The notes beneath the pieces are model-generated. The model saw nothing but the letters and a program-made list of their open reading frames with translations, made no database searches and had not been told where the DNA came from. This document shows positions 43,516-52,195 of a stretch of 64,000 nt of DNA, piece after piece. Numbering within the stretch: position 1 is the stretch's first letter; the number at the start of each line of letters is the position of its first letter. The position numbers were made by a program, and so were the translations under genes. This stretch comes from an uncultured Acidimicrobiales bacterium. GTDB lineage: Bacteria; Actinomycetota; Acidimicrobiia; Acidimicrobiales; CADCSY01. Location of the stretch: assembly GCA_902805555.1 (NCBI GenBank), contig CADCSY010000120.1, forward strand, positions 1-64,000, written 5' to 3'.

Positions 43516-45531
43516 TCAGTCCTCCATGAGGTCGACGAGCAGGGCCCGGGCCCGGGCGGCCACGTCCTCCGCGTTGTACCCGAGCCTGGCCAGGGCCTCC
43601 GCCCCGGGCGCCGACACGCCGAAGCGGTCGAGCGCGACCACGTCGTCGGCCCAGCGCTCCCAACCCATCGAGGCCCCGGCCTCCACGGCCAGGGTCGGGG
43701 CCTCGGGGGCGAGCACCTCGTCCTGGTACTCGTCGTCCTGCTCGGCGAAGAGCTCCCACGAGGGCATGGAGACCACCCTGGTGGTGGTGCCCTCCGCCTC
43801 GAGCAGGGCGGCTGCCTCGACGCAGGTGTGGACCTCGCTGCCGGTGCCGATGAGGATCAGGTCGGGGTCGTCCCCCCCGCCGGCGACGAGGGTGTAGGCG
43901 CCTCGCAGGGGGCCGTCGTTGCCGGCGGTGCCCTCGAGCACGGGGAGGTCCTGGCGGCTGAGGACGAGGGCGACCGGGCCGTCGACGTCCACCGCCACCC
44001 GCCACGCCGTGGCCGTCTCGTTGGCGTCGGCCGGGCGGAGCACCCGCACTCCGGGGATGGCCCGCAGGGAGGCGAGCTGCTCGATCGGCTGGTGGGTGGG
44101 CCCGTCCTCCCCGAGGCCAACGGAGTCGTGGGTCCAGGAGTAGATCACGTGGGCCCCGGTGATCGAGGCGAGGCGCACGGATGGCCGCATGTAGTCGCTG
44201 AAGGCGAGGAAGGTGCCACCGATGGGGATCGTGCCGCCGTGCATGGCCATGCCGTTCATGGCCGCACCCATCGCGTGCTCCCGGATGCCGAAGTAGAGCT
44301 GGCGGCCACCCGGCTCGACGGCCGACTGCACGCCCTCGCCCTTGATGGTGGTCCCGGTGTTGCCGGTGAGGTCGGCGCCGCCGCCGAGGAGGCCGGGGAC
44401 CACGTCCTGGATGGCGGCGATGACCGCTGCGCTCGCCTTGCGGGTTGCCAGCTCCTCGCCCGGCTCCCAGGTCGGCAGCTTCGCCTCCCACCCCTCGAGG
44501 CCGCGACCGGCGAGGCAGGCGTCGAAGGTGGCGCGGTCCACCGAGGAGGCCTCGAGCCGCGACCGCCACCCGGCGCTGCGCGCCCGGCCCCGCTCCCGCA
44601 CGCTGTCGTAGAGGTCGATCACCTCGGGCGGGACGTGGAAGGTCTGGTCGGCGGGGAGCCCGAGGCGCTCCTTGGTGGCGGCGATCTCCTCGTCACCGAA
44701 CGGCTCGCCGTGGGCGGCGGCGGTGTCGGTCTTGGTGGGCGAGGGCCAGCCGATGTGGCTCCGCAGGATGATGAGCGACGGCTTGTCGTCGACGGCCATG
44801 GCCCGCCGCAGCGCCGCCTCCAGCGCGCTGCAGTCGTTCGCCACCTCGCCGATCTCGTCGACGTCCCAGCCGTAGGCGCGGAAGCGGTCCCCGGCGCGGT
44901 CGCTCAGGGCGAGCTCGGTCGGCCCGTCGATGGTGATGTGGTTGTCGTCGTAGACGTAGACGAGCCGGCCGAGGCCGAGGTGGCCCGCCAGCGAGGCGGC
45001 CTCGTGGCTGAGCCCCTCGGAGAGGTCGCCGTCGCCGGCGATCACGAACGTGTGGTGGTCGCAGAGCTCGGGGCCGAAGCGGGCCCGCAGGAACCGCTCG
45101 GCGACCCCCATGCCCACGCCGTTGCCGAAGCCCTGGCCGAGCGGGCCCGAGGTGACCTCGACGCCCGGCGTGTGGTTGCGCTCGGGGTGGCCGGGCGTGC
45201 GGGACTCGAACTGCCGGAAGGCCTTGAGGTCGTCGAGGGTGAGGCCGTAGCCGCTCAGGTGGAACATCGAGTACAGCAGGATCGACGCGTGCCCGGCGGA
45301 GAGCACGAAGCGGTCCCGATCGGGCCACTCGGGGTCGGCCGGGTCGTGGCGCAGCACCCGGTGGAACAGCACGTGCGCGAGGGGCGCCAGCGCCATGGCC
45401 GTGCCGCTGTGGCCCGAGTGGGCGCGCTGCACGGCGTCCATGGCGATGCCCCGGACGACGTCGATGGCCAGCTGGTCCACCTCGCCGTAGGGCTGGTCGA
45501 CGGGGTCGGTGCTGCTCCCTCGATCGGTCAC
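43516..45531 (-). CDS. tkt: Transketolase
   Basis: The 671-residue thiamine-diphosphate enzyme has the TPP motif [38 protein letters not shown], and the segment [25 protein letters not shown] in the pyrimidine-binding domain, with full family length. It should move two-carbon units between sugar phosphates in the pentose-phosphate pathway. It starts at a GTG with a leaderless -10 element and shares a short divergent promoter region (tkt and TetR hexamers about 64 bases apart) with the TetR gene. Confidence 0.95.
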   Translation of the reverse strand: MTDRGSSTDPVDQPYGEVDQLAIDVVRGIAMDAVQRAHSGHSGTAMALAPLAHVLFHRVLRHDPADPEWPDRDRFVLSAGHASILLYSMFHLSGYGLTLDDLKAFRQFESRTPGHPERNHTPGVEVTSGPLGQGFGNGVGMGVAERFLRARFGPELCDHHTFVIAGDGDLSEGLSHEAASLAGHLGLGRLVYVYDDNHITIDGPTELALSDRAGDRFRAYGWDVDEIGEVANDCSALEAALRRAMAVDDKPSLIILRSHIGWPSPTKTDTAAAHGEPFGDEEIAATKERLGLPADQTFHVPPEVIDLYDSVRERGRARSAGWRSRLEASSVDRATFDACLAGRGLEGWEAKLPTWEPGEELATRKASAAVIAAIQDVVPGLLGGGADLTGNTGTTIKGEGVQSAVEPGGRQLYFGIREHAMGAAMNGMAMHGGTIPIGGTFLAFSDYMRPSVRLASITGAHVIYSWTHDSVGLGEDGPTHQPIEQLASLRAIPGVRVLRPADANETATAWRVAVDVDGPVALVLSRQDLPVLEGTAGNDGPLRGAYTLVAGGGDDPDLILIGTGSEVHTCVEAAALLEAEGTTTRVVSMPSWELFAEQDDEYQDEVLAPEAPTLAVEAGASMGWERWADDVVALDRFGVSAPGAEALARLGYNAEDVAARARALLVDLMED

Positions 45532-45537
45532 CGGACC

Positions 45538-45543
45538 ACCCTA
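45538..45543 (-). promoter_or_regulatory. -10 element TAGGGT, leaderless
   Basis: TAGGGT ends six bases before the GTG of transketolase. Confidence 0.55.
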
Positions 45544-45606
45544 CCTTCGGGCCCTTCGCCGGCAGGGACGACGGGCGGCCACCCGGGGTCGCAGCCGGCC
45601 GCTCGG

Positions 45607-45612
45607 TACCCT
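45607..45612 (+). promoter_or_regulatory. -10 element TACCCT, leaderless
   Basis: TACCCT ends six bases before the GTG of the TetR-family gene. Confidence 0.5.
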
Positions 45613-45618
45613 GCCTGG

Positions 45619-46230
45619 GTGGCCACGGCCGAGGCGCTCCCCACCACCCGCGACGCGATCGTGGCGTCGGCCACCAGCGCCTTCGCCGACCACGGCTACG
45701 ACGGCACCTCGCTGGCAGACATCGCCGGCGTGGTCGGCATCCGCCGCCCGAGCCTCCTCCACCACTTCGAGTCGAAGGAGGCGCTGTACCGGGAGGTGTT
45801 CTCCCGGGCGGTCACCGACTTCGCAGTCCGGGTCGAGGAGGCCGTCGCCGGTCCCCTCGAGGGGTGGGCGAAGGTCGACCACGTGCTCGACGCGGCCTTC
45901 GAGTTCTTCGTCGCCAACCCCGACTTCGTGCGGCTCGTGCGCCGCGAGGCGATCGAGGGCGGTGACACCCACGGCATCGACATCGGCGCCGCGCTGCGGC
46001 CCTTCTTCCAGCGGGCGGTCGGCTTCTTCGAGGCGGAGATGGGCGCCGGCAGGTTCCGCCGCCACGACCCGGAGCAGATGCTGCTCACCGGCTACGGGGC
46101 GCTGCTCAGCTACTTCAGCGACGTCCCGTTCCTCGAGGCGCTGATCGGCGAGGACCCGCTCTCGACCGGTGCGCTCGAACGGCGCATGGCCCACGTGCGC
46201 GACTTCTTCCGGGCCGCCCTGCAGCCGTAG
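45619..46230 (+). CDS. TetR/AcrR family transcriptional regulator
   Basis: The 203-residue protein has the TetR helix-turn-helix: [54 protein letters not shown]. The C-terminal ligand domain holds [20 protein letters not shown], typical of the branch often controlling fatty-acid or acyl-CoA genes. The downstream two-gene acyl-CoA synthetase (ADP-forming) is a plausible target; the divergent transketolase is another. No clear palindrome was located. The GTG start is fixed by a leaderless -10 element. Confidence 0.88.
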   Translation: MATAEALPTTRDAIVASATSAFADHGYDGTSLADIAGVVGIRRPSLLHHFESKEALYREVFSRAVTDFAVRVEEAVAGPLEGWAKVDHVLDAAFEFFVANPDFVRLVRREAIEGGDTHGIDIGAALRPFFQRAVGFFEAEMGAGRFRRHDPEQMLLTGYGALLSYFSDVPFLEALIGEDPLSTGALERRMAHVRDFFRAALQP

Positions 46231-46267
46231 GCGCCCGCTCGCCGGGGCCGGCGCCGGGTCGGGACCG

Positions 46268-46273
46268 TAGGCT
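46268..46273 (+). promoter_or_regulatory. -10 element TAGGCT, leaderless
   Basis: TAGGCT ends eight bases before the ATG of the ATP-grasp subunit gene. Confidence 0.45.
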
Positions 46274-46281
46274 CCCGAGCC

Positions 46282-46932
46282 ATGTCCAGAACCCTGTCCG
46301 AGGCCGACTCCAAGGCGCTGCTGGCCGCGCACGGCGTGCCCGTCCCGGACGAGCGGGTCGTCGAGAGCGCCGAGGACGCTGCGGCAGCTGCGACGGAGAT
46401 GGGGTTCCCGGTCGTGGCCAAGCTGTGCGGGGACGCCATCGCCCACAAGACGGAGCGGGGGCTCGTGCGCCTGCGCCTCGCCGATGCCGAGGCCGTGCGG
46501 TCCGCCGCCTCCGAGCTGCTGGCCCAGGCGACTCCAGACGACGGCGACGTCGGGGTGCTGGTGGCGCCGATGGTGCAGGGCAACCGGGAGCTCATCGCCG
46601 GGCTCCACCTCGACCCGCAGTTCGGCATGACGGTGATGGTCGGCGTGGGGGGGATCCTCGCCGAGGCCGTGCACGACGTGGCCTTCCGGCTCGTCCCGCT
46701 GACGAGGGTCGACGCCGAGGACATGCTCGACGACCTGGCCACCAGCGCCCTGCTGGGCGCGTTCCGAGGGGAGGCGGCCGTCCAGCGGGACAAGGTGGTC
46801 GACGTGCTCGTCGGCCTCGCCGCCGTGGCCGAGGCAGACCCGAGCGTCGTCGCAGTCGACGTGAACCCGCTGCTGGTGGGGGCCGACGGGGTGCCGGTGG
46901 CCGTCGACGCGCTCGTGGAGGTGGCGTCGTGA
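46282..46932 (+). CDS. ADP-forming acyl-CoA synthetase, ATP-grasp (beta-type) subunit
   Basis: The 216-residue protein matches the ATP-grasp half of ADP-forming acetate/acyl-CoA ligases: SEADSKALLAAHGVPVPDERVV, AAATEMGFPVVAKLCGDAIAHKTERGLVRL, and VLVAPMVQGNRELIAGLHLDPQFGMTVMVGVGG, ending in VVAVDVNPLLVGADGVPVAVDALVEV. It should phosphorylate ADP in the reverse reaction acyl-CoA + ADP + Pi to acid + CoA + ATP. Its GTGA overlap with the next gene encodes the other half; together they equal one fused NDP-forming ligase of other bacteria. Confidence 0.88.
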   Translation: MSRTLSEADSKALLAAHGVPVPDERVVESAEDAAAAATEMGFPVVAKLCGDAIAHKTERGLVRLRLADAEAVRSAASELLAQATPDDGDVGVLVAPMVQGNRELIAGLHLDPQFGMTVMVGVGGILAEAVHDVAFRLVPLTRVDAEDMLDDLATSALLGAFRGEAAVQRDKVVDVLVGLAAVAEADPSVVAVDVNPLLVGADGVPVAVDALVEVAS

Positions 46933-48428
46933 CCGACCTGGTGGCCACGAGCAGCACGACCAGCGCGGTCCAGCGCTTCCAGCCGATGTTCGACCCCCGG
47001 GGTGTGCTCGTCGCCGGGGCCAGCTCCCACCCCGGCAAGTTCGGGTTCGTGGCGCTGCACAACCTCCTGGCCGGCGGCTACGAGGGGAAGGTGTTCGCCA
47101 CCAACCGCGAGGGCGGCGAGGTGCTCGGCATCCCGTGCGCCACCTCGGTCGACGACCTGCCGGACGGGGAGATCGACCTCGTGTTCGTGTGCACGCCGGC
47201 GTCGGCCAACCCGGGCCTGCTCCGCCAGTGCGCAGCGAAGGGCGTCCGCGCCGCCTTCGTCACCTCGGCCGGCTACGGCGAGGCGGGGGAGGAGGGCCTC
47301 GCCGCCCAGCGGGACCTGGTGGCGCTCGCCGACGAGCTCGGCATGGTGCTCGCCGGCCCGAACGGGCAGGGGCTCGTGTCCTCTCCGTCGTCGCTGTGCG
47401 CGCAGATCGTCGCGCCCATCCCCCCGCCGGGCAGGATCGGCGTGGCCAGCCAGTCCGGCAACTTCGTGTCGAGCTTCATGAACTACGCGGTGCAGACGGG
47501 GGTCGGCATCAGCCGCGCCGTCTCCGCCGGCAACGCCGCCGCCACCGGCGTGGCCGACTACCTCGACTTCTACGCCGACGACCCCGCCACGGCGGTCGGG
47601 CTCGCCTACGTGGAGGGCATCGCCGACGGCAGGGCGTTCGCCGAGCGGGTCCGGTCGGTGGCCGAGCGCCGTCCCCTCGTGCTGCTCAAGGGCGGCGCCA
47701 GCTCGGAGGGGCAGCGGGCGGCCGCCAGCCACACCGGCTCGCTCGCCAGCGACGACGCCGTGTTCGACGGCATGTGCCGCCAGCACGGGATCACCCGGGC
47801 GGCGACGGTCGAGGAGGCCTTCGAGGCGGCGGCGACCTTCGCCACCCAGCCGCTGCCACGCGGGCCCCGCACGGTCGTCATGACGACGGCCGGCGGCTGG
47901 GGGGTGGTCACCGCCGACGCCATCGCCCGCACCTCACTCGAGCTGGTGGCGCTGCCGGAGGACCTGCTGGCGGCGATCGACGAGCACCTGCCACCCAGGT
48001 GGAGCCGGAACAACCCGGTCGACCTGGCCGGCGGCGAGACCAGGGACACGATCCCCGCCGTCATGTCCCTCATCGCCGAGCACCCTGCGGTGGACGCCAT
48101 CGTCTACCTGGGCCTCGGGATCCAGTCGAACCAGGCCCGCCTCATGCGGGAGGGTCCCTACTTCCCGGACCACGGGCTCGACCGGATCGTCGCCTACCAC
48201 GAGCGCCAGGACGCCCGCTTCGCCGAGGCGGCGGCCGAGATCAGCGAGCGGACGGACAAGCCCATCCTCACCGCGACGGAGCTCGCCGTCGCCGACCCCG
48301 GCAACCCCGGCCCGGCTGCGGTGCGGACCTCGGGTCGCCTCTGCTACGCCTCGTCGAACCGGGCCGTCACCGCCCTCGACCACCTCTGGCGCCACGCCCG
48401 TTGGCGGCAGCGCCGAGGCCTCGGCTAG
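46929..48428 (+). CDS. ADP-forming acyl-CoA synthetase, CoA-binding (alpha-type) subunit
   Basis: The 499-residue protein begins with a Rossmann CoA-binding domain: PRGVLVAGASSHPGKFGFVALHNLLAGGYEGKVFATNREGGEVLG. A succinyl-CoA-ligase-like domain holds GPNGQGLV and SQSGNFVSSFMNYA. The predicted phospho-His is in ASHTGSLASDD. It should carry CoA and the phosphohistidine relay, and make or use acyl-CoA with ADP/ATP. The GTG overlaps the beta-gene stop. Substrates of relatives include acetate, propionate and aromatic acids; which applies is not evident. Confidence 0.88.
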   Translation: MTDLVATSSTTSAVQRFQPMFDPRGVLVAGASSHPGKFGFVALHNLLAGGYEGKVFATNREGGEVLGIPCATSVDDLPDGEIDLVFVCTPASANPGLLRQCAAKGVRAAFVTSAGYGEAGEEGLAAQRDLVALADELGMVLAGPNGQGLVSSPSSLCAQIVAPIPPPGRIGVASQSGNFVSSFMNYAVQTGVGISRAVSAGNAAATGVADYLDFYADDPATAVGLAYVEGIADGRAFAERVRSVAERRPLVLLKGGASSEGQRAAASHTGSLASDDAVFDGMCRQHGITRAATVEEAFEAAATFATQPLPRGPRTVVMTTAGGWGVVTADAIARTSLELVALPEDLLAAIDEHLPPRWSRNNPVDLAGGETRDTIPAVMSLIAEHPAVDAIVYLGLGIQSNQARLMREGPYFPDHGLDRIVAYHERQDARFAEAAAEISERTDKPILTATELAVADPGNPGPAAVRTSGRLCYASSNRAVTALDHLWRHARWRQRRGLG

Positions 48429-48504
48429 GCCGACCCCTCCGGCCGCCCCTCGAGGCGGGGGTGGACGTCGGGGCGGCAGCACGTCCCAGGCAGTCCGGTC
48501 GCTG

Positions 48505-49137
48505 TCAGGCGGGAGGGGCGGAGTGGCGCAGGGTGACGCTCATGCGGGCGCCCGTGGCGGTCCTGACCCTGGGCACGGTGTGGTGCCAGTCGTGCTGGCA
48601 CGCCCCGCCCATCACGATGAGGTCGCCCTGTCCGGGCGCGTACCTGCGGGCGACCGGGCCACCGGCCGCCGGTCGGAGGAGGAACGGGCGGCGCATGCCC
48701 AGGGAGACCGTCGCCACGAGGGGGTCACGGAGGCGCTTGCGGACGGTGTCGGCGTGCCAGGCGACGGCGTCGGACCCGTCCCGGTAGAGGTTGACGAGGC
48801 ACGAGTCGAAGACGACCCCGTAGCGGGCCGACAGCGGCTCGGTGAGCTCGAGCATCTGCCTCGGGAGCGCGCCGCCACCGTCGAACGAGGCGACGAGCCG
48901 CGGCTCGAGCACCTCCTTGTCCCACATCCGCCGGGTCCGCTGCTCCCACGGGGCGTGCTGGAGGAGCCAGTCGAAGAGCTCGGCGTGGTCGGGGACCCAC
49001 CCGGGCACGACGTCGAGCCACGACCGCTCGTCGAGGTGGTCCCGTTCGAGGAGGTCGAAGCACAGCCGCGCGGCAGCAGGCGCAGGGTCGAAGAGCGACC
49101 CCTGCCACGCCACGTCCGGTGCCCGACGGTCCGCCAC
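48505..49137 (-). CDS. alkB: AlkB-type Fe(II)/2-oxoglutarate dioxygenase
   Basis: The 210-residue protein has the AlkB core: SARYGVVFDSCLVNLYRDGSDAVAWHADTV (iron ligands His and Asp of HxD), GQGDLIVMGGACQHDWHHTVPR (third ligand His), and GARMSVTLR (2-oxoglutarate-binding RxxxxxR). These enzymes remove alkyl groups from DNA or RNA bases. The sequence is closer to the ABH2/ABH3-like group than to E. coli AlkB; that is an impression. CACACT ends six bases before the GTG and may be a weak -10 element. Confidence 0.85.
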   Translation of the reverse strand: MADRRAPDVAWQGSLFDPAPAAARLCFDLLERDHLDERSWLDVVPGWVPDHAELFDWLLQHAPWEQRTRRMWDKEVLEPRLVASFDGGGALPRQMLELTEPLSARYGVVFDSCLVNLYRDGSDAVAWHADTVRKRLRDPLVATVSLGMRRPFLLRPAAGGPVARRYAPGQGDLIVMGGACQHDWHHTVPRVRTATGARMSVTLRHSAPPA

Positions 49138-49222
49138 CCCTCCAGTGTGCAGACCGGACGGCGCGCTCCCTCGCACGCTCGCTCCCGAGACGGGACGACG
49201 GTCCCACGCCTGGCGGCGGGCG

Positions 49223-49228
49223 TAACGT
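49223..49228 (+). promoter_or_regulatory. -10 element TAACGT, leaderless
   Basis: TAACGT ends eight bases before the GTG of the PBP4-like gene. Confidence 0.45.
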
Positions 49229-49236
49229 CGGCCGCC

Positions 49237-50646
49237 GTGCGCCGCCACCTGCTGCCGGCGCTCCTGGCGGTGCTGACGGTCGTGGCCACCACGGTGGGCC
49301 TGCGCTCGGTGCCGGAGGCGTCGGGGGAGCCGCTGGCGCAGCCCGGCCCGCCGGAGGCCGCGCCGGTGCTGAGCGCCCGCCGGGTCCCGGTCCTCCTCGC
49401 CGGGCCGCTCGGTGAGCGCCGCCTCCGTGGGGGCATCTCCTCGCTGGCTGCGACGCTGCCCGAGCCGTCGTGCGTCTCGGTGAGCGAGGGGGGGCGGACG
49501 CTGTTCGAGGCCGCCCCCGATGCACCGGTGATCCCTGCGTCGACCCTCAAGCTGGTGACGGCGGCCACGGTGCTGAGCCACCTCGATGCGTCCGAGACGC
49601 TCCGCACGACGACGAGGTCCACCACCCCTCCGACCGACGGGGTGCTCGCGGGCGACCTCTGGCTGGTGGGCGGCGGTGACCCGGTGCTCGGCACCGAGGC
49701 GTGGGGGAGCTCCTTCGAGCGCCAGCCTGCGCTGCGGACCTCCCTCGAGGCGCTGGCCGACGGCATCGTGGCCGCCGGCGTCCGGTCGGTGCAGGGTCGG
49801 GTCGTCGGCGACGAGTCCCGCTACGACACCACCCGCTACGTCCCGACGTGGCCCGACCGCTACCGCAGCCAGGTCGGCCCGCTGAGCGCGCTCACGGTGA
49901 ACGACGGCTTCGCCCGCAGCCCGGGTGGCTCCGGCCCGTTCGCCGATCCCCCGACGGGGGCTGCCGGCGTGCTCACCGAGCTGCTCCGGGCCCGGGGCGT
50001 CGAGGTGGTCGGTGAGGCCGGTGCCGGGGTGGCGCCGCCCGAGGCCGCGACCGAGCTGGCGGGGGTCGACTCACCACCGGTCCTCGAGCTCGTGGGCCAG
50101 ATGCTGCGCGAGAGCGACAACGGGACGGCGGAGCTCCTCCTGAAGGAGGTCGGCCACCGCGAGGCGGGGCAGGGCTCGACGGAGGCCGGCGCGGCCGTGG
50201 CCGAGGCCACGATGGCCGACCTCGGGCTCGACCTCGCAGGCGTCGACGTGGTGGACGGCTCGGGCCTCGACCGCGGCAACCGGGTGACGTGCCGGCTGCT
50301 GCACGACCTGCTGCGCCAGGTCGACGTCGGCGGCGAGGTGGAGGGCGGGCTGGCCGTGGCCGGCGTCACCGGCACCCTGGCCCGCCGCTTCCTCGACAGC
50401 CCGGTGAGCGGGCACCTGCGGGCGAAGACGGGCTCGCTCAACAACGTGGCCGCCCTCGCCGGGTACGCCGACACCCGGCACGAGGGGGAGCTCACCTTCG
50501 CCATGGTGCTGAACGGCCTCGAGCTCGACGCCGACCCCGCCACCGTCCAGTCGGCCCTGGCGGAGCTCCTCGTGTCCTACCCGGACGCGCCGGCGCTCGA
50601 GGAGCTCGGGCCCGGCGCCTGGCCCGGGCTCGGCGGAGCCGGCTGA
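49237..50646 (+). CDS. dacB: D-alanyl-D-alanine carboxypeptidase/endopeptidase (PBP4, S13)
   Basis: The 469-residue protein has an N-terminal signal or anchor helix (LLPALLAVLTVVATTVGL) and the three penicillin-binding motifs: SxxK in PASTLKL (Ser102, Lys105), SxN in RESDN, and KTG in LRAKTGSLNN. It belongs to the S13 (PBP4/DacB) class that trims peptidoglycan stem peptides outside the membrane. A large insertion typical of PBP4 lies between the first two motifs. The GTG has a leaderless -10 element; in actinobacteria dacB often sits near mesJ/hpt, not seen here. Confidence 0.91.
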   Translation: MRRHLLPALLAVLTVVATTVGLRSVPEASGEPLAQPGPPEAAPVLSARRVPVLLAGPLGERRLRGGISSLAATLPEPSCVSVSEGGRTLFEAAPDAPVIPASTLKLVTAATVLSHLDASETLRTTTRSTTPPTDGVLAGDLWLVGGGDPVLGTEAWGSSFERQPALRTSLEALADGIVAAGVRSVQGRVVGDESRYDTTRYVPTWPDRYRSQVGPLSALTVNDGFARSPGGSGPFADPPTGAAGVLTELLRARGVEVVGEAGAGVAPPEAATELAGVDSPPVLELVGQMLRESDNGTAELLLKEVGHREAGQGSTEAGAAVAEATMADLGLDLAGVDVVDGSGLDRGNRVTCRLLHDLLRQVDVGGEVEGGLAVAGVTGTLARRFLDSPVSGHLRAKTGSLNNVAALAGYADTRHEGELTFAMVLNGLELDADPATVQSALAELLVSYPDAPALEELGPGAWPGLGGAG

Positions 50647-50752
50647 GGCACGGCCCAGGTCCCCCCTGGCGGTGCGGCCTCCGGCGGTGCGGTCCCGGCC
50701 GGACCCGTCTCCGGCGAGGTGCCCCGCCGAGGTCGAGGACGGTGGCGCCTCC

Positions 50753-50758
50753 TAGGCT
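50753..50758 (+). promoter_or_regulatory. -10 element TAGGCT, leaderless
   Basis: TAGGCT ends six bases before the ATG of the Lon-N-domain gene. Confidence 0.5.
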
Positions 50759-50764
50759 CCGTCG

Positions 50765-51385
50765 ATGGCGAGCGACGTCCCGATGTTCCCGCTCGGGACC
50801 GTGCTCGTCCCCGGCGCGTACCTGCCGCTGCACGTGTTCGAGCCCCGCTACCGGGCGCTCGTGGAGGCCTGCCTCGAGGGAGACCACGAGTTCGGCGTGG
50901 CCCTGATCGAGCGGGGCAGCGAGGTCGGCGGGGGCGACACCCGCTTCGCCACCGGCTGCATGGCGAGGATCGTGGAGGCCGTGCGCTTCGAGGACGGGCG
51001 CTACGCCATCGGCACCGTCGGGGTGCGCCGCGTCCGGATCCTGCGCTGGCTGCCCGACGCGCCGTACCCGCGCGCCGAGGTGGAGGACTGGCCCGACCCC
51101 GAGCCCGGTCCCGACGCCGGCGCAGCGGTGGCCAGGGTCGTCCCGGTGCTGCGACGGGTGCTGGCGCTGTCGTCCGAGCTGGGGACGGCGGTGGCGCCCG
51201 CGACGGTCGCGGTGGCCGACGAGCCCTTGGCCGCCGGCTACGAGATGTCGGCCCTCGCCCCCGTCGGACCCCTCGATGCGCTCGCGCTCCTGGCCGCCCC
51301 GACCCCCGAGGCGCGCCTCGAGACCCTGGGAGCGCTGCTCGACGAGGCGGCGTCGGTGCTTGCGACGCGATTGGCGGGGGGCTAG
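50765..51385 (+). CDS. Lon substrate-binding (N-terminal) domain protein
   Basis: The 206-residue protein is the stand-alone Lon N-domain (PUA-like) type: DVPMFPLGTVLVPGAYLPLHVFEPRYRALVEACLEGDHEFGVALIERGSEVGGGD, TGCMARIVEAVRFEDGRYAIGTVGVRRVRIL. It lacks the ATPase and protease parts of Lon. Such proteins are widespread and of unclear role, perhaps substrate adaptors. It is the first of a series of small genes leading to trmI; the next gene starts 35 bases later, so the operon may begin here. Confidence 0.85.
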   Translation: MASDVPMFPLGTVLVPGAYLPLHVFEPRYRALVEACLEGDHEFGVALIERGSEVGGGDTRFATGCMARIVEAVRFEDGRYAIGTVGVRRVRILRWLPDAPYPRAEVEDWPDPEPGPDAGAAVARVVPVLRRVLALSSELGTAVAPATVAVADEPLAAGYEMSALAPVGPLDALALLAAPTPEARLETLGALLDEAASVLATRLAGG

Positions 51386-51420
51386 GAAGGTGCGCCCGCA
51401 AGCGACCCCGAGGACCACGC

Positions 51421-51765
51421 GTGCCTGACCAACGAAAGAGCGAGGCCTCGATCCCGGGGACCGTGACCGAGCTGTGGGAGCTGGTCAAGGCCTACGCCAA
51501 GCAGGAGACGGTGGGCCCGCTCAAGGGCATCGGCCGCTCGGTGGCCCTCGGTGTCGGCGGCTCGCTCGTGCTGTCCGTCGGCCTCATCCTCCTCGCCCTG
51601 GCTGCCCTGCGTGCGCTGCAGACCGAGACCGGCTCGACCTTCACCGGGAACTGGTCGTGGGCGCCCTACCTGCTCACCCTGGTGGTGCTCGGGGTCGTGA
51701 TCGCCCTGGCCCTCGGGGCCACCCGCAGGCGCAGCACGCCCGACGCCAGGAAGGCATCGCGATGA
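51421..51765 (+). CDS. Small membrane protein, phage-holin-like family
   Basis: The 114-residue protein has a cytoplasmic start (PDQRKSEASIPGTVTELWELVKAYAKQETVGPLKGIGR) and two transmembrane segments (VALGVGGSLVLSVGLILLALAALRAL and WAPYLLTLVVLGVVIALALGA), ending in a basic RRR tail. This layout matches the Actinobacteria holin-X/Phage_holin_3_6-like membrane proteins, which are chromosomal and not a sign of prophage. The GTG follows a GAGGACC Shine-Dalgarno. Its stop overlaps the ATG of the next small gene. Confidence 0.7.
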   Translation: MPDQRKSEASIPGTVTELWELVKAYAKQETVGPLKGIGRSVALGVGGSLVLSVGLILLALAALRALQTETGSTFTGNWSWAPYLLTLVVLGVVIALALGATRRRSTPDARKASR

Positions 51766-51992
51766 CCTCCCGCTCGAAGGCCGCAGACGCGACGGGCACG
51801 GTCACCCGCGACGACATCGAGGCGAAGCTCCGCGAGCTGCGGGGCGAGGTCGACAGCGCCGGCGAACGGGCCAAGGGCGGCGCCGTGGTGGTCGGTGCCG
51901 TGGCCGCAGTGGCCATCCTGGCGACCGTGTACCTCCTGGGTCGGCGCAAGGGCAAGAAGCGCACGACCATCGTCGAGGTGCGTCGGGTCTGA
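51762..51992 (+). CDS. Small single-span membrane protein
   Basis: The 76-residue protein has a polar N-terminus with DIEAKLRELRGEVDSAGERAKG (a possible short coiled coil), one transmembrane helix (GAVVVGAVAAVAILATVYLLG), and a basic cytoplasmic tail RRKGKKRTTIVEVRRV. It is coupled by ATGA to the gene before and by TGATG to the gene after. No named family is recognised; its place in the operon suggests an envelope partner of the holin-like protein. Confidence 0.7.
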   Translation: MTSRSKAADATGTVTRDDIEAKLRELRGEVDSAGERAKGGAVVVGAVAAVAILATVYLLGRRKGKKRTTIVEVRRV

Positions 51993-52195
51993 TGCTGCGG
52001 TTCCTCACCCGCTACGGCACCACGAGGGGCCTGCTCGGGGGCTCCCGGGCGTGGACGGTGGTGGCGGTCCTCGGATGGTCGCTCCGCCTCCTCACGCGCA
52101 ACCGGGGGTCCGAGCCGAAGGTGGTGTACTCCGAGGTGCTCCGACCCGGGGAGATCCTCGAGATCCGCCACCTGCCCGAACCGCCCACTCGCTGA
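51992..52195 (+). CDS. Small membrane-associated protein
   Basis: The 67-residue protein has a hydrophobic central segment (AWTVVAVLGWSLRLL), then a polar tail with KVVYSEVLRPGEILEIRHLPEP. Its ATG shares a base with the preceding stop and its own stop shares a base with the trmI ATG (TGATG). So it is translated within a tight chain of four genes. Function is unknown; I know of no named family. Confidence 0.65.
   Translation: MLRFLTRYGTTRGLLGGSRAWTVVAVLGWSLRLLTRNRGSEPKVVYSEVLRPGEILEIRHLPEPPTR

Noticed and set aside
41995..46230. An open frame of more than 1,400 codons on the plus strand
   Set aside because: It is antisense to tal, tkt and fbiC-operon genes. Long antisense frames are expected in very GC-rich DNA. 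Only its last part (the TetR gene at 45619) shows a real family.
50690..50745. Repeated GGCGGTGCGG before the Lon-N-domain gene
   Set aside because: Only two short copies in a GC-rich gap, with no clear palindrome or spacing; probably chance.
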